From Spirochaetaceae bacterium (GTDB taxonomy: Bacteria; Spirochaetota; Spirochaetia; Treponematales; Breznakiellaceae): 5,281 nucleotides of DNA. This document shows, piece by piece, positions 5,099-5,281 of the stretch; within the stretch, counting starts at the first letter, position 1, and each line of letters begins with the position of its first letter. The notes beneath the pieces are model-generated. The model was not told the DNA's origin. It searched no databases and saw only the letters and a program-made list of their open reading frames with translations. The translations under genes were made by a program, and so were the position numbers. The stretch lies in assembly GCA_031273985.1 (NCBI GenBank), contig JAISQV010000307.1, positions 1 through 5,281 on the forward strand, in the 5' to 3' direction.

Positions 5099-5202
5099 TA
5101 CGGAATCTGTGTTGTATATGTAATCTACTTTCCCTATTGGTGTCCAGCAGCAGTTTCATTGACCCAGGATAAACGCATAGAAATGAAAATCTGAAAAAAA
5201 CA

Positions 5203-5281
5203 AAGAAATTAACCACAGACCACACGGACAACACAGACTCTTTGTTCAAAATTCCCGCTTTTGTCCGTGATGTCTACTTTT
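5203..5281. repeat. Second 9-bp-periodic inverted repeat, cut by the window edge
   Basis: The module AAGAAATTAACCAC (5203-5216) is identical to 2412-2425. Three 9-bp units then follow: CACAGACCA (5214-5222), CACGGACAA (5223-5231) and CACAGACTC (5232-5240). TTGTCCGTGATGTCT (5261-5275) is the reverse complement of 5217-5231 at 13 of 15 positions. The element may continue past 5281. The preceding bases 5099-5202 show no gene, no clear terminator hairpin and no other repeat. Confidence 0.6.

Overview
The window is a GC-rich bacterial chromosome segment with four protein genes and an unusual density of palindromic and repeated intergenic DNA. Third codon positions are dominated by G and C, and long spurious reading frames appear opposite the genes. 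The gene content suggests a spirochaete, possibly a gut or environmental treponeme: a UPF0158 protein joined to an acetyltransferase domain, a WbaP-type sugar transferase followed by a small secreted protein, and short AT-rich CACGAAARR-type repeats. This placement is from memory of such genomes and is tentative.

Layout. Positions 1-1107 hold the minus-strand tyrS (tyrosyl-tRNA synthetase), whose C-terminal end lies outside the window. The 1108-1433 gap separates it from a divergent plus-strand gene. It contains a good Shine-Dalgarno for tyrS, a perfect 17-bp palindrome, and a nested inverted-repeat element (1220-1377). It also has a sigma70-like promoter whose expected start site coincides with the GTG of the next gene. 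Gene 2 (1434-2309) reads as a UPF0158 domain followed by a GNAT acetyltransferase domain, with a palindrome-rich in-frame insert near its N terminus.

Positions 2310-2827 carry no convincing gene. The region is a stack of repeats: a 13-bp direct repeat brackets inverted 9-bp-periodic arms, and a 59-bp MITE-like palindrome with a 4-bp apparent target duplication sits between the arms. A GC-rich multi-hairpin REP-like block follows, then two tandem 13-bp palindromes immediately before a candidate promoter.

Positions 2828-4288 encode a full-length WbaP-type undecaprenyl-phosphate sugar phosphotransferase, which would start surface polysaccharide repeat units on the membrane lipid carrier. Its stop codon directly abuts the start of a small exported protein of unknown function (4289-5098), so the two are probably co-transcribed and translationally coupled. 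The last 180 bases are non-coding and end in a second 9-bp-periodic repeat that shares its first 14 bases with the earlier one and runs to the window edge.

The most interesting items are the nested structured element upstream of tyrS, the repeat inserted in frame into the UPF0158-GNAT gene, the two possible leaderless starts, and the tandem palindromes before wbaP. None proves a new system; each is a testable sequence observation.
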